A program made the position numbers and the translations under genes. This document shows positions 54,571 to 64,000 of a stretch of DNA of 64,000 nt, one piece after another; position 1 is the first letter of the stretch, and every line of letters starts with the position of its first letter. The notes under the pieces were generated by a model, which saw only the letters and a program-made list of their open reading frames with translations, did not search any database and was not told the DNA's origin. The stretch comes from an uncultured Acidovorax sp. Its GTDB lineage: Bacteria > Pseudomonadota > Gammaproteobacteria > Burkholderiales > Burkholderiaceae_C. The stretch spans positions 59,010 to 123,009 of the forward strand of contig CAJYHL010000033.1 of the NCBI GenBank assembly GCA_913774625.1, given 5' to 3'.

Positions 54571-55757
54571 GCGCCATGTCCGCCTTTTCTTCCGCCCCCG
54601 AGGCTCCGCCCGCTGCCGCTGCGGGCTTCAAGCCCAAGAAGTCCGTGGCCCTGTCCGGCGTGACGGCCGGCAACACCGCGCTGTGCACCGTCGGCAAGAC
54701 CGGCAACGATCTGCACTACCGTGGCTACGACATCCTCGACATCGCCGAGGTCTGCGAATTCGAGGAGGTCGCCCACCTGCTGGTGCACGGCAAGCTGCCA
54801 ACCCGCGCGGAACTCAAGGCCTACAAGGCCCGGCTCAAGGCCCTGCGCGGGCTGCCGCTGAGCGTGAAGCAGGCCCTGGAGCAGCTGCCCGCCGCCAGCC
54901 ACCCGATGGACGTGATGCGCACGGGCGTATCCGCTCTGGGCTGTGCCTTGCCCGAGAAGGACGACCATAACCTGCCTGGGGCGCGCGACATCGCCGACCG
55001 GCTCATGGCCTCGCTGGGTTCCATGCTGCTCTACTGGTACCACTGGAGCACCTCGGGCCGCCGCATCGAGGTCGAGACCGACGACGACTCCATCGGCGCG
55101 CACTTCCTGCACCTGCTGCACGGCACCCGGCCGAGCGCCCTGTGGGAACGGGCGATGCACACCTCGCTGAACCTCTATGCCGAGCACGAGTTCAACGCCT
55201 CCACCTTCACGGCCCGCGTCGTGGCGGGAACGGGCAGCGACGTGTATTCGTGCATCACCGCCGCCATCGGCGCGCTGCGCGGCCCCAAGCACGGCGGCGC
55301 CAACGAGGTCGCGTTCGAGATCCAGAAGCGCTATGGCTCGCCGGACGAGGCCGAGGCCGACATCCGCCGCCGCGTCGAGGCCAAGGAGGTCGTGATCGGC
55401 TTCGGCCATCCCGTCTATACGGTGAGCGACCCGCGCAACGTGGTGATCAAGGGCGTGGCCCGGTCCCTGTCGCAGGACGCGGGCAGCACCAAGATGTTCG
55501 ACATCGCCGAGCGGCTCGAATCGGTCATGTGGGAGGCCAAGCGCATGTTTCCCAACCTGGACTGGTTCAGCGCGGTGAGCTATCACATGCTGGGCGTGCC
55601 GACGGCCATGTTCACGCCGCTCTTCGTCATCGCCCGCACCAGCGGCTGGGCCGCGCACGTGATCGAGCAGCGCATCGACAACAAGATCATCCGCCCGAGC
55701 GCAAACTACACCGGCCCGCAAGACCAGACGTTCGTGCCCATCGCGGACCGCGTCTGA
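54567..55757 (+). CDS. prpC: 2-methylcitrate synthase
   Basis: The enzyme condenses propionyl-CoA and oxaloacetate. The 396 residues follow the PrpC branch of citrate synthases: [20 protein letters not shown] at the start, [13 protein letters not shown], the catalytic His regions [12 protein letters not shown] and [12 protein letters not shown], and [10 protein letters not shown]. The C-terminus has [20 protein letters not shown] then RPSANY, typical of methylcitrate synthases. GGAG lies 8 nt before ATG 54567. It opens the operon prpC-acnD-prpF-prpB-like. Confidence 0.95.
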   Translation: MSAMSAFSSAPEAPPAAAAGFKPKKSVALSGVTAGNTALCTVGKTGNDLHYRGYDILDIAEVCEFEEVAHLLVHGKLPTRAELKAYKARLKALRGLPLSVKQALEQLPAASHPMDVMRTGVSALGCALPEKDDHNLPGARDIADRLMASLGSMLLYWYHWSTSGRRIEVETDDDSIGAHFLHLLHGTRPSALWERAMHTSLNLYAEHEFNASTFTARVVAGTGSDVYSCITAAIGALRGPKHGGANEVAFEIQKRYGSPDEAEADIRRRVEAKEVVIGFGHPVYTVSDPRNVVIKGVARSLSQDAGSTKMFDIAERLESVMWEAKRMFPNLDWFSAVSYHMLGVPTAMFTPLFVIARTSGWAAHVIEQRIDNKIIRPSANYTGPQDQTFVPIADRV

Positions 55758-55794
55758 GGCCGCCGCCACCCGCCTTCGCCATTCCATTCACCCC

Positions 55795-58449
55795 ATGAAC
55801 ACATCCCATCGCCAGCGCCTTCCCGGAACCGCGCTGGACTATTTCGACGCGCAGGGCGCCATCGATGCGCTGCGTCCCGGCGCCTGGGCCGCAATGCCGT
55901 ACACGGCCCGCGTGCATGCCGAGAACCTGGTGCGCCGCTGCGACCCCGCCATCCTGCAGGACTGCCTGCTGCAGATCGCCGAGCGCCGGCGCGACTGCGA
56001 CTTTCCCTGGTACCCGGTGCGCGTGGTGTGCCACGACATCCTGGGACAGACCGCGCTGGTCGATCTGGCCGGCCTGCGCGACGCCATAGCGGCCGAGGGC
56101 GGCGACCCCGCCCAGGTCAACCCGGTGGTACCGGTGCAACTGATCGTGGACCATTCGCTGGCCGTGGAATGCGGTGGCTCCGACCCCGACGCCTTCGCCA
56201 AGAACCGGGCCATCGAGGACCGGCGCAACGAGGACCGCTTCCACTTCATCGAATGGACGAAGAAGGCCTTCGCCAACGTGGACGTCATTCCCGCTGGCAA
56301 CGGGATCATGCATCAGATCAATCTGGAGAAGATGTCTCCGGTGGTCGCGGTGCAGGACGGCGTGGCATTCCCCGACACCTGCGTGGGCACCGACAGCCAC
56401 ACGCCGCACGTCGATGCGCTCGGCGTGATCGCGGTGGGCGTGGGCGGGCTGGAGGCCGAGAGCGTGATGCTGGGCCGAGCCTCGTGGATGCGCCTGCCCG
56501 ACATCGTGGGCGTGGAGCTGGCGGGCCGGCGGCCGCCGGGCATCACGGCCACCGACATCGTGCTGGCCCTCACCGAATTCCTGCGCCAGGCCAAGGTGGT
56601 GGGCGCCTACCTGGAATTCTTCGGCGACGGCGCGCGCAGCCTCGGCATCGGCGACCGCGCCACCATCGCCAACATGTGCCCGGAATACGGCGCCACCGCG
56701 GCGCTCTTCGCCATCGACAGGCAGACGCTGGACTACCTGCGCCTCACCGGACGCGAGGCGGAGCAGGTGGCGCTGGTGGAGACCTATGCCAAGGCGGCGG
56801 GCTTCTGGGCCGACAGCCTGGCCGGGGCGCAATACGAGCGCACGCTGCGCTTCGACCTCTCCACCGTGGTGCGCAGCATGGCAGGGCCCTCCCAGCCGCA
56901 CCGCCGCCTGCCGACATCGGCCCTGGCCGAGCGCGGCATCGCGGATGCCGCCAAGCTGCAGGCGGCGCGCGCGCAGGAAGCGCAAGGGCTGATGCCCGAC
57001 GGTGCGGTGATCATCGCCGCCATCACCAGCTGCACCAACACCAGCAACCCGCGCAACGTGATCGCGGCCGGCCTGCTGGCGCGCAATGCGCGGCGCCTGG
57101 GCCTGGTGCGCAAGCCCTGGGTGAAGACTTCGCTCGCACCCGGTTCCCAGGCCGTGGCGCTGTACCTGAAGGAGGCCGGCCTCCTGCCGGATCTGCAAGC
57201 GCTGGGCTTCGGCATCGTGGGCTTCGCCTGCACAACCTGCAACGGCATGAGCGGCGCGCTGGACCCCGCCATCCAGCAGGAGATCATCGCGCGCGACCTC
57301 TACGCCACGGCCGTGCTGTCGGGCAACCGCAATTTCGACGGGCGCATCCACCCCTATGCCAGGCAGGCTTTCCTCGCCTCGCCGCCGCTGGTCGTGGCCT
57401 ATGCCATCGCCGGCACCGTGCGCTTCGACATCGAGCGGGATGTGCTCGCGGTGGTGGACGGCCGGGAGGTGCGATTGCAGGACCTCTGGCCGCCCGACGA
57501 GGAGATCGACGCCGTGGTGGCGCGGGCCGTGCGCCCGGCGCAGTACCGCGCGGTATACGAGCCCATGTTCGCCATCCGCCAGGACGACGGCACGCGCGTG
57601 GCGCCGCAGTACGGCTGGCGCCCGCAATCCACCTACATCCGGCGCCCGCCATATTGGGATACCGAGGGCGTTGGCGCGCTGGCAGCGCACCCGCGCACCC
57701 TGGCCGGCATGCGTGCTCTGGCCCTGCTGCCGGACAACATCACCACCGACCACCTGTCGCCCTCCAACTCCATCCTGCCGGACAGCGCGGCGGGCGAGTA
57801 CCTGCATCGCATGGGCCTGCCCGAGGAGGACTTCAATTCCTACGCCACGCACCGCGGCGACCACCTCACCGCCATGCGTGCCACCTTCGCCAACCCGCAG
57901 CTGGTCAACGAGATGGCGCGGGTGGAAGGCGTGCAGCAAAAAGGCTCGCTCGCGCGCCTGGAGCCCGAGGGGCGGGTGATGCGGATGTGGGAGGCCATCG
58001 AGACCTATCTGCAGCGCCGCCAGCCGCTCATCGTCATCGCCGGGGCCGACTACGGCCAGGGCTCGTCGCGCGACTGGGCCGCCAAGGGCGTGCGCCTGGC
58101 GGGGGTGGAGGCGGTGGTGGCCGAAGGCTTCGAGCGCATCCACCGCACCAACCTCATCGGCATGGGCGTGCTGCCGCTGGAGTTCCTGCCCGGCACCAGC
58201 CGCCTGACGCTGGGCCTGGACGGCACCGAGACCTACGATGTGTCCGGCCGCCCCACGTCGCGCGCCACGCTCACGCTGGTGGTACGGCGCCGCGACGGGA
58301 CCGTGCAGCAAGTGCCCGTGACCTGCCGGCTGGACACGGCCGAGGAAGTGTCGGTGTACGAAGCCGGTGGTGTGCTGCAGCGCTTCGCGCAGGACTTCCT
58401 GGCCGATGCGCGGCGGGCCCCGGCCCCTTCAGAACAAGGCATGCCATGA
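55795..58449 (+). CDS. acnD: Fe/S-dependent 2-methylcitrate dehydratase
   Basis: AcnD dehydrates 2-methylcitrate with help from PrpF, in organisms that lack PrpD. The 884-residue protein is of the aconitase A type with the cluster cysteines in ITSCTNTSNP and GFACTTCNG, VGTDSHTPHVDALG and the C-terminal swivel domain GADYGQGSSRDWAAKGV. Shorter DIPAGNG-like and REDFNSY-type elements read DVIPAGNGIMHQ and EDFNSYATHRG. It overlaps prpF by 4 nt. Confidence 0.95.
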   Translation: MNTSHRQRLPGTALDYFDAQGAIDALRPGAWAAMPYTARVHAENLVRRCDPAILQDCLLQIAERRRDCDFPWYPVRVVCHDILGQTALVDLAGLRDAIAAEGGDPAQVNPVVPVQLIVDHSLAVECGGSDPDAFAKNRAIEDRRNEDRFHFIEWTKKAFANVDVIPAGNGIMHQINLEKMSPVVAVQDGVAFPDTCVGTDSHTPHVDALGVIAVGVGGLEAESVMLGRASWMRLPDIVGVELAGRRPPGITATDIVLALTEFLRQAKVVGAYLEFFGDGARSLGIGDRATIANMCPEYGATAALFAIDRQTLDYLRLTGREAEQVALVETYAKAAGFWADSLAGAQYERTLRFDLSTVVRSMAGPSQPHRRLPTSALAERGIADAAKLQAARAQEAQGLMPDGAVIIAAITSCTNTSNPRNVIAAGLLARNARRLGLVRKPWVKTSLAPGSQAVALYLKEAGLLPDLQALGFGIVGFACTTCNGMSGALDPAIQQEIIARDLYATAVLSGNRNFDGRIHPYARQAFLASPPLVVAYAIAGTVRFDIERDVLAVVDGREVRLQDLWPPDEEIDAVVARAVRPAQYRAVYEPMFAIRQDDGTRVAPQYGWRPQSTYIRRPPYWDTEGVGALAAHPRTLAGMRALALLPDNITTDHLSPSNSILPDSAAGEYLHRMGLPEEDFNSYATHRGDHLTAMRATFANPQLVNEMARVEGVQQKGSLARLEPEGRVMRMWEAIETYLQRRQPLIVIAGADYGQGSSRDWAAKGVRLAGVEAVVAEGFERIHRTNLIGMGVLPLEFLPGTSRLTLGLDGTETYDVSGRPTSRATLTLVVRRRDGTVQQVPVTCRLDTAEEVSVYEAGGVLQRFAQDFLADARRAPAPSEQGMP

Positions 58450-59654
58450 CATCCATTCCCCAGATCCGCATCCCCGCCACCTACCTGCGCGGCGGCACCA
58501 GCAAGGGCGTGTTCTTCCGCCTGCAGGACCTGCCGCCTGCGGCCCAGCGCCCCGGTGCGGCGCGCGACCGGCTGCTGCTGCGCGTGATCGGCAGCCCCGA
58601 CCCCTACGGCAAGCAGACCGACGGCATGGGCGGCGCCACGTCGAGCACCAGCAAGGCGGTGATCATCGGCGCCCCCACGCAGCCGGGGCACGATGTGGAC
58701 TACCTCTTCGGGCAGGTGGCCATCGACCAGGCTTTCGTGGACTGGAGCGGCAACTGCGGCAATCTCTCGGCCGCCGTCGGCCCCTACGCCGTGCAGGCCG
58801 GCTTCATCGACGCGGCGCGCATCCCGCAGGACGGCATCTGCACCGTGCGCATCTGGCAGGCCAACATCGGCAAGACCATCGTGGCCCACGTGCCCATCGC
58901 CGGCGGCGCGGTGCAGGAGACGGGCGATTTCGAGCTGGACGGCGTCACCTTTCCCGCGGCCGAAGTGCCGCTCGAATTCATCGACCCGGCGGACGAGGGT
59001 GACGGCACCGGCGGCAACGGGAGTGGTGGTGGGATGTTCCCCAGCGGCAATGTCGTCGATACGCTGGAGGTGCCCGGCGTCGGCTCCCTGCAGGCTACGC
59101 TCATCAACGTCGGCATTCCCACCGTGTTCGTGGAGGCGTCGGCCCTGGGCTACGACGGCACCGAACTGCAGGACGCGATCAACGGCGACGCCGCGGCACT
59201 GGCGCGCTTCGAGGCCATCCGCGCGCACGGCGCCCTGCGCATGGGCCTGATCGGCCGGCTGGGGGACGCCGCGGGCCGCCAGCACACGCCCAAGGTCGCC
59301 TTCGTGGCGCCGCCTGCCGACTACACCGCCTCCAGCGGCAAGCCAGTGCGCGCGGCCGAGGTGGACCTGCTGGTGCGTGCGCTCTCCATGGGCCGGCTGC
59401 ACCACGCCATGATGGGCACGGCGGCCGTGGCCATCGGCGCAGCGGCGGCCGTGCCCGGCACGCTGGTGCACCGGGCCGCTGGCGGCGGAGGCACGCGCAC
59501 GGCGGTGCGCTTCGGCCACCCCTCCGGCACGCTGCGCGTGGGCGCCGAAGCCGCGCAGGTGGAGGGCCGCTGGGTGGTGACCAAGGCGCGCATGAGCCGC
59601 AGCGCGCGCATCCTCATGGAAGGCTGGGTGCGGGTGCCCGGCGACTGCTTCTGA
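58446..59654 (+). CDS. prpF: 2-methylaconitate cis-trans isomerase
   Basis: PrpF isomerises 2-methyl-trans-aconitate and makes AcnD productive. The 402-residue protein has the PrpF start RIPATYLRGGTSKGVFF, SPDPYGKQTDGMGGATSSTS, CGNLSAAVGPYAV and GMFPSGNVVDTLEVPGVG. The Lys in RGGTSKG and the Cys-Gly-Asn segment are characteristic. It is translationally coupled to acnD through a 4-nt overlap. Confidence 0.95.
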   Translation: MTSIPQIRIPATYLRGGTSKGVFFRLQDLPPAAQRPGAARDRLLLRVIGSPDPYGKQTDGMGGATSSTSKAVIIGAPTQPGHDVDYLFGQVAIDQAFVDWSGNCGNLSAAVGPYAVQAGFIDAARIPQDGICTVRIWQANIGKTIVAHVPIAGGAVQETGDFELDGVTFPAAEVPLEFIDPADEGDGTGGNGSGGGMFPSGNVVDTLEVPGVGSLQATLINVGIPTVFVEASALGYDGTELQDAINGDAAALARFEAIRAHGALRMGLIGRLGDAAGRQHTPKVAFVAPPADYTASSGKPVRAAEVDLLVRALSMGRLHHAMMGTAAVAIGAAAAVPGTLVHRAAGGGGTRTAVRFGHPSGTLRVGAEAAQVEGRWVVTKARMSRSARILMEGWVRVPGDCF

Positions 59655-59680
59655 TCCGTTATCGAATGAAGGAAACACCG

Positions 59681-60541
59681 ATGTCCACACGCAAGCAACT
59701 GCGGGCCCTGGCGGAGGCGCGCCGCGGCGTGCTCGTTCCAGGGGCGTTCAACGCGCTCTCGGCCAGGGTGATCGAAGACCTGGGCTTCGAGGCGATCTAC
59801 ATCACCGGCGCCGGCGTCACCAACATGTGGTTCGGCATGCCGGACCAGGCGTTCATGGGCCTGGCGGAGATCGCAGACCACACGGCGCGCATCCGCGATG
59901 CGGTGGAACTGCCGCTGATCGTCGATGCCGACACGGGCTTCGGTAACGCGCTGAACGTGTACCACACGGTGCGCACGCTGGAGCGCGCCGGGGCGGACTG
60001 CATCCAGCTGGAGGACCAGGTGGCGCCCAAGCGTTGCGGGCACTTCTCGGGCAAGGAGGTCATCTCCACCGAGGAGGCGGTGGGCAAGATCCGCGCCGCG
60101 GTGGATGCCCGGCGCGACTCCGATCTTCTCATCATGGCGCGCACCGACGCTGCGGCGACCCACGGTTTCGAGGCGGCGGTGGAGCGGGCGGAGCGCTTCG
60201 CCGAAGCGGGCGCGGACATCCTCTTCGTGGAGGCGGTGACCACGGCCGACGAGATCCGCGCGCTGCCCGCGCGCCTGCCTCGTCCGCAGCTGATGAACAT
60301 GGTCATCGGTGGCAAGACGCCCATCTTCAATGCGGAAGAACTGGGCGGGCTCGGCTACGGCCTCGTGTTGTATGCGAACGCGGCACTGCAGGGGGCCGTG
60401 GCCGGCATGCAGAAGGCGCTGACGGTACTGCGCGATGCGAAGGAGGTGCAGGAGTCGAGCGGCCTGGTCGCGTCCTTCGCAGAGCGGCAGCGGCTGGTTG
60501 GCAAGCCGCGCTGGGACGCGCTGGAGGAGCGCTACCGCTGA
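59681..60541 (+). CDS. isocitrate lyase/PEP mutase family lyase, probable 2-methylisocitrate lyase
   Basis: The 286-residue TIM barrel has the metal-binding VDADTGFG (Asp82, Asp84) and the catalytic loop PKRCGHFSGK with Cys119. E. coli PrpB has KRCGHRPNK at that loop; here FSGKEVIS follows, as in 2,3-dimethylmalate lyase and oxaloacetate hydrolase relatives. The operon position argues that it cleaves 2-methylisocitrate to pyruvate and succinate, replacing PrpB, but a different substrate is possible. ATG 59681 is chosen over 59666 because GAAGGAA lies 8 nt before it. Confidence 0.82.
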   Translation: MSTRKQLRALAEARRGVLVPGAFNALSARVIEDLGFEAIYITGAGVTNMWFGMPDQAFMGLAEIADHTARIRDAVELPLIVDADTGFGNALNVYHTVRTLERAGADCIQLEDQVAPKRCGHFSGKEVISTEEAVGKIRAAVDARRDSDLLIMARTDAAATHGFEAAVERAERFAEAGADILFVEAVTTADEIRALPARLPRPQLMNMVIGGKTPIFNAEELGGLGYGLVLYANAALQGAVAGMQKALTVLRDAKEVQESSGLVASFAERQRLVGKPRWDALEERYR

Positions 60542-60563
60542 ACCCGGCGCGGCAGTGCCGCCG

Positions 60564-61475
60564 TCAACCGCCTGCCGGCGCGGCGGAGGCCGCCAGCGGG
60601 CCGCGCGCCAGTTCCACGAAGGCCTGCAGGTAATCCGTATCCAGATCCACCTCCCGCGCCCCCAGGTGGATCTGCTTGGCGATGCCCTTGGCGCCCAGGC
60701 GCACCGGGACGATGTCCAGCCGCGCCGCGTAGTCCTGCACCAGCCAGCGCGGCAGCGCCGCCACGCCGCGCTGGCTGGCGACCATCTGCAGCATGATGTC
60801 CGTGGTCTCGATGGCCTGGTGGCGGCGGGGCGCGATGCCGGCGGGCAGCAGGAACTGGGTGTAGATGTCCAGCCGCTCGGGCGGCACGGGGTAGGTGATC
60901 AGCACTTCGCCTGACAGGTCGCGCGGACGGACGTGGCCGGCCTGGGCCAGGGGGTGGCCGGCGGCGACGACCAGCACCTGTTCGTAGTCGAAGACGGGCT
61001 CGAAATGCAGGCCGGGCTTGTGCAGCGGGTCGGGGGTGACCAGCAGGTCTATCTCGTAGCCGAAGAGGGCGCCGATGCCGCCGAACTGGAATTTCTGCTT
61101 CACGTCCACCTCCACGTCGGGCCAGGCGGCGAGGTAGGGCGAGACGATCTTCAGCAGCCACTGGTAGCAGGGGTGGCATTCCATGCCGATGCGCAGGGCG
61201 CCGCGTTCGCCCCGGGCGAACTGGCGCAGCCGGTCTTCGGCCAGGTCGAGCTGGGGCAGCACGCGGTTCGCCACGGCCAGCAGATATTCGCCCGCCTGGG
61301 TCAGCCGCAGGCTGCGGCCTTCGCGCAGCCACACGTCGGTGCCCAGCTGCTGCTCCAGCTTCTTCATGCTGTGGCTCAGGGCCGACTGGGTGACGTGCAG
61401 CACCTCGGCCGCCGCCGTCAGCGAGCCCTGCTGCTCGACCTCGCGAACGATGGCCAGGTGGATGCGCTCCAGCAT
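60564..61475 (-). CDS. metR: LysR-family activator of methionine genes
   Basis: The 303-residue protein has the MetR helix-turn-helix (SLTAAAEVLHVTQSALSHSM then KKLEQQLGTDVW) and a substrate domain with GMECHPCYQWLL and DLLVTPDPLHKPGL typical of MetR. Homocysteine is its known coactivator. It is divergent from metE, the usual arrangement. A decayed copy of its 3' half lies at 49930-50323. Confidence 0.94.
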   Translation of the reverse strand: MLERIHLAIVREVEQQGSLTAAAEVLHVTQSALSHSMKKLEQQLGTDVWLREGRSLRLTQAGEYLLAVANRVLPQLDLAEDRLRQFARGERGALRIGMECHPCYQWLLKIVSPYLAAWPDVEVDVKQKFQFGGIGALFGYEIDLLVTPDPLHKPGLHFEPVFDYEQVLVVAAGHPLAQAGHVRPRDLSGEVLITYPVPPERLDIYTQFLLPAGIAPRRHQAIETTDIMLQMVASQRGVAALPRWLVQDYAARLDIVPVRLGAKGIAKQIHLGAREVDLDTDYLQAFVELARGPLAASAAPAGG

Positions 61476-61484
61476 GTGGGTGTA

Positions 61485-61510
61485 TGAACAGAGCTCATGA
61501 ATTGTTGAGA
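61485..61510. promoter_or_regulatory. candidate MetR binding sites
   Basis: TGAA-CAGAG-CTCA (61485-61497) matches the MetR consensus TGAA-N5-TTCA except for one base, and TGAATTGTTGAGA follows directly (61498-61510) as a weaker half site. They lie 9 bp upstream of the metR ATG and about 80 bp from metE. Confidence 0.55.
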
Positions 61511-61587
61511 TAAAACCATTTTACCTCATGGGTCGGCGAACCTAGGATGCGCTCCGTTCTTCGATTTCCCTTCAAGCGAGCCATCTC

Positions 61588-63888
61588 ATGACCACCCTCC
61601 ACAACCTCGGATTCCCCCGCATCGGCGCGCAGCGCGAACTGAAGTTCGCGCTGGAGTCGTACTGGCGGGGCGAGTCCTCCCGCGATGCGCTCAAGGCCCT
61701 GGGCGCGCAGCTGCGCCAGCGCCATTGGCAAAACCAGGCAGGCCTGGACTGGGTGCCGGTGGGCGACTTCGCCTTCTACGACCAGGTGCTGGACATGAGC
61801 TTCACGCTGGGCCATTTGCCCGGGCGCGTGCAGGGCTTCGAGGGCGATGCGCTGGACAATTACTTCCGCGTGGCGCGCGGCCGTTCGGCCCCCGCGGCGG
61901 ATGGCGGCGCCGGCGCCAGCGCCTGCTGCAGCGGCGTGGCCGCCGGCGAGATGACCAAGTGGTTCGACACCAACTACCACTACATCGTCCCGGAATTCAC
62001 GGCCGACACCACCTTCCGGCTCGACGCGTCGCGGCTGCTGGAACAGCTGGCCGAAGCCCGGGCGCAGGGCGTGGCCGCCAAGCCGGTGCTGATCGGCCCG
62101 GTGACCTATCTCGCCATCGGCAAGTCCAAGGACGGCTCGGACAGGCTGGCCCTGCTGCCGCGCCTGCTGCCGGTCTATGCGCAGCTGCTGGATGCGCTGG
62201 TGGCGAACGGCGTGGAATGGGTGCAGATCGACGAGCCCATTCTCTGCACCGAGCTGGACGCCGACTGGCAGCACGCCTTCAACGCCGCCTACCATCACCT
62301 CAAGAGCGCCCGGCCCAAGCTGCTGGTGGCGACCTATTTCGGGCAGCTGCAGGACAATGCCTATCTGGCCGCCAATCTGCCGGTGGCCGGCCTGCATGTC
62401 GATGCCGTCAACGACCGTGACGGCGTGCTGCCGCTGCTCAACCTGCTGCCGGCGCACAAGGTGCTGTCGCTGGGCGTCATCAATGGCCGCAACATCTGGA
62501 AGACCGACCTGGTGGCCGTGCTGGACTGGCTGGAGCCGCTGGCGCAGCGCCTGGGTGACCGGCTCTGGATCGCGCCCTCGTGCTCGCTGCTGCATGTGCC
62601 GGTCGATCTGGAGAGCGAACGCCAGCTCGATGCCGAGGTGAAGTCCTGGCTGGCCTTCGCGCTGCAGAAGCTGGAAGAGCTGCGCGTGCTGGGCCGCGCG
62701 CTGCGCGAGGGGCGTGGCGCCGTCGCCGCCGAGCTGCGCGCCAACCAGTCCGCGCTGGCCGCGCGCCGCGCATCGCCCCGCGTGAACAACCCGGCGGTGC
62801 AGGCGGCCGTGGCCGGCATCGGCGCAGGCATGGGCCGGCGCGCCAGCGCCTACGCTCAGCGGGCCGCCACGCAGTCCGCGCGGCTGCAGCTGCCCAGGTA
62901 TCCGACGACCACCATCGGCTCGTTCCCGCAGACCGCCGAGATCCGCCGCGCCCGCAGCGACCACAAGGCCGGCCGGCTGGACGAGGCCGCCTACCAGGCC
63001 CTGATGCGGGCGGAGATCGAGCGCAGCGTGCGCGAGCAGGAGGCGCTGGGGCTGGACGTGCTGGTGCACGGCGAGGCCGAGCGCAACGACATGGTCGAAT
63101 ACTTCGGCGAGCAGTTCGAGGGCTATGCCTTCAGCCAGTCCGGCTGGGTGCAGTCCTACGGTTCGCGCTGCGTGAAGCCGCCCATCCTGTTTGGCGACGT
63201 GCGCCGCCCCAGGGCGATGACGGTGGACTGGATCGCCTATGCCCAGGCGCTCACTGACAAGCCCATGAAGGGCATGCTGACCGGGCCCGTCACCTTGCTC
63301 AACTGGTCCTTCGTGCGCGACGACCAGCCGCGCGCCGCGTCCTGCCGGCAGCTGGCGCTGGCCATCCGCGAAGAGGTGCTGGATCTGGAGCGCGCCGGCG
63401 TGAAGATCATCCAGATCGACGAGGCGGCGCTGCGCGAAGGCCTGCCGCTGCGCCGCTCGCAGTGGGCGGACTACCTGGGCTGGGCCGTGGAGTCGTTCCG
63501 CATCGCGGCCAACGGCGTGCGCGACGAGACCCAGATCCACACCCACATGTGCTATTCGGAGTTCAACGACATCATCGCGTCCATCGCCGACATGGATGCC
63601 GACGTCATCACCATCGAGACGGCGCGCTCCGACATGGAGCTGCTGGACGCCTTCGAGAGCTTCGACTATCCCAACCAGATCGGCCCCGGCGTCTATGACA
63701 TCCACTCGCCCAACATTCCGGCGCAGGACCGCATGGTGCAGCTGATGAGGAAGGCCGCCGAACGCGTGCCGGCCGAGCGGCTCTGGGTCAATCCCGACTG
63801 CGGCCTGAAGACCCGCCAGTGGGCCGAGGTGATTCCCGCGCTCGGCAACATGGTGGCGGCGGCCAGGACGCTGCGCGCGCAGGGCTGA
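61588..63888 (+). CDS. metE: cobalamin-independent methionine synthase
   Basis: MetE transfers the methyl group of methyltetrahydrofolate-polyglutamate to homocysteine using zinc. The 766 residues include [17 protein letters not shown] at the start, [50 protein letters not shown], and the zinc ligands in [11 protein letters not shown] and [10 protein letters not shown] small Gly/Ala/Cys-rich insertion ([10 protein letters not shown]) lies near residue 108. It is probably activated by MetR, encoded divergently. Confidence 0.97.
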   Translation: MTTLHNLGFPRIGAQRELKFALESYWRGESSRDALKALGAQLRQRHWQNQAGLDWVPVGDFAFYDQVLDMSFTLGHLPGRVQGFEGDALDNYFRVARGRSAPAADGGAGASACCSGVAAGEMTKWFDTNYHYIVPEFTADTTFRLDASRLLEQLAEARAQGVAAKPVLIGPVTYLAIGKSKDGSDRLALLPRLLPVYAQLLDALVANGVEWVQIDEPILCTELDADWQHAFNAAYHHLKSARPKLLVATYFGQLQDNAYLAANLPVAGLHVDAVNDRDGVLPLLNLLPAHKVLSLGVINGRNIWKTDLVAVLDWLEPLAQRLGDRLWIAPSCSLLHVPVDLESERQLDAEVKSWLAFALQKLEELRVLGRALREGRGAVAAELRANQSALAARRASPRVNNPAVQAAVAGIGAGMGRRASAYAQRAATQSARLQLPRYPTTTIGSFPQTAEIRRARSDHKAGRLDEAAYQALMRAEIERSVREQEALGLDVLVHGEAERNDMVEYFGEQFEGYAFSQSGWVQSYGSRCVKPPILFGDVRRPRAMTVDWIAYAQALTDKPMKGMLTGPVTLLNWSFVRDDQPRAASCRQLALAIREEVLDLERAGVKIIQIDEAALREGLPLRRSQWADYLGWAVESFRIAANGVRDETQIHTHMCYSEFNDIIASIADMDADVITIETARSDMELLDAFESFDYPNQIGPGVYDIHSPNIPAQDRMVQLMRKAAERVPAERLWVNPDCGLKTRQWAEVIPALGNMVAAARTLRAQG

Positions 63889-63978
63889 CCCGGGGGCGGG
63901 GAGATGGCCGTAGGACACGCCCGGCGCCGGGCGGCCTGGGCGCCTGCCCTTGTCCGACAGCGGGGAGGAGGGCGGCGG

Positions 63979-64000
63979 ATGATGCTCATGGTCGGCCTCG
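63979..64000 (+). CDS. possible start of a gene cut by the window end
   Basis: ATG at 63979 or 63982 is preceded by GGGGAGGAGG, a strong ribosome site, and reads MMLMVGL to the edge. Only seven codons are visible, so no product can be named and the call may be wrong. Confidence 0.25.

Noticed and set aside
61476..61587. Cobalamin riboswitch ahead of metE
   Set aside because: The gap is only 112 bp and no B12 box is seen; MetR-type sites explain control better.

Overview
The window is a high-GC bacterial chromosome segment that most resembles a betaproteobacterium of the Burkholderiales, probably Comamonadaceae. Grounds: a Bug-type periplasmic receptor, the run rplM-rpsI-(membrane coiled-coil protein)-bactofilin-erpA-(MFS)-anmK-M23 peptidase-tyrS, an SAH riboswitch on ahcY, an acnD/prpF methylcitrate operon, and dense 4-nt gene overlaps. 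The genus is inference; there is no rRNA or tRNA in the window.

Layout. 1-2.8 kb: a partial, oddly compact relative of membrane-bound PQQ dehydrogenases, a Bug receptor and a small membrane protein. 2.9-8.5 kb: a gtr-type surface glycosylation operon (GT-C transferase, GT2 transferase, GtrA flippase, HAD phosphatase) behind prfC. 8.6-11.9 kb: pqqABCDE on the minus strand with a 12-bp hairpin after pqqA. 12.1-15.1 kb: alpha/beta hydrolase plus NarX/LuxR-type two-component pair. 15.1-18.7 kb: SAH riboswitch, ahcY, tlyA, metF (methyl cycle). 18.9-31 kb: housekeeping genes (rlpA, rlmJ, a Ser/Thr kinase, rplM-rpsI, bactofilin, erpA, MFS exporter, anmK, M23 peptidase, tyrS). 30.9-38.7 kb: a seven-gene minus-strand operon (2OG-Fe dioxygenase, VOC protein, BMP-family ABC importer, isochorismatase-like hydrolase) divergent from a RutR-like regulator, with a RutR-like palindrome between them; it looks like a nucleobase or nucleoside uptake and oxidative catabolism system. 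38.7-46 kb: regulators (LysR, BLUF, Crp/Fnr with cysteines, orphan histidine kinase fused by overlap to glmU, diguanylate cyclase, Lrp). 46.2-48.1 kb: glmS.

48.1-50.8 kb is accessory DNA: an integron-type attC site, a two-gene cassette (PD-(D/E)XK-like DUF6602 protein plus SEC-C/zinc-ribbon protein) and an attC/attI-like site with no integrase in the window, followed by a decayed partial copy of metR. 50.8-52.6 kb is a chemoreceptor. 52.6-60.5 kb is a 2-methylcitrate cycle locus (prpC-acnD-prpF-prpB-like) divergent from a ScfR/RamB-type regulator with an array of TTCGCAA motifs between them. 60.6-63.9 kb holds the divergent metR-metE pair.

Three points deserve most attention: the RutR-like operon, the integron cassette with a putative nuclease, and the compact PQQ-dehydrogenase relative that lacks most of the propeller. 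All family names come from recognising protein sequence by eye; no database search was run.
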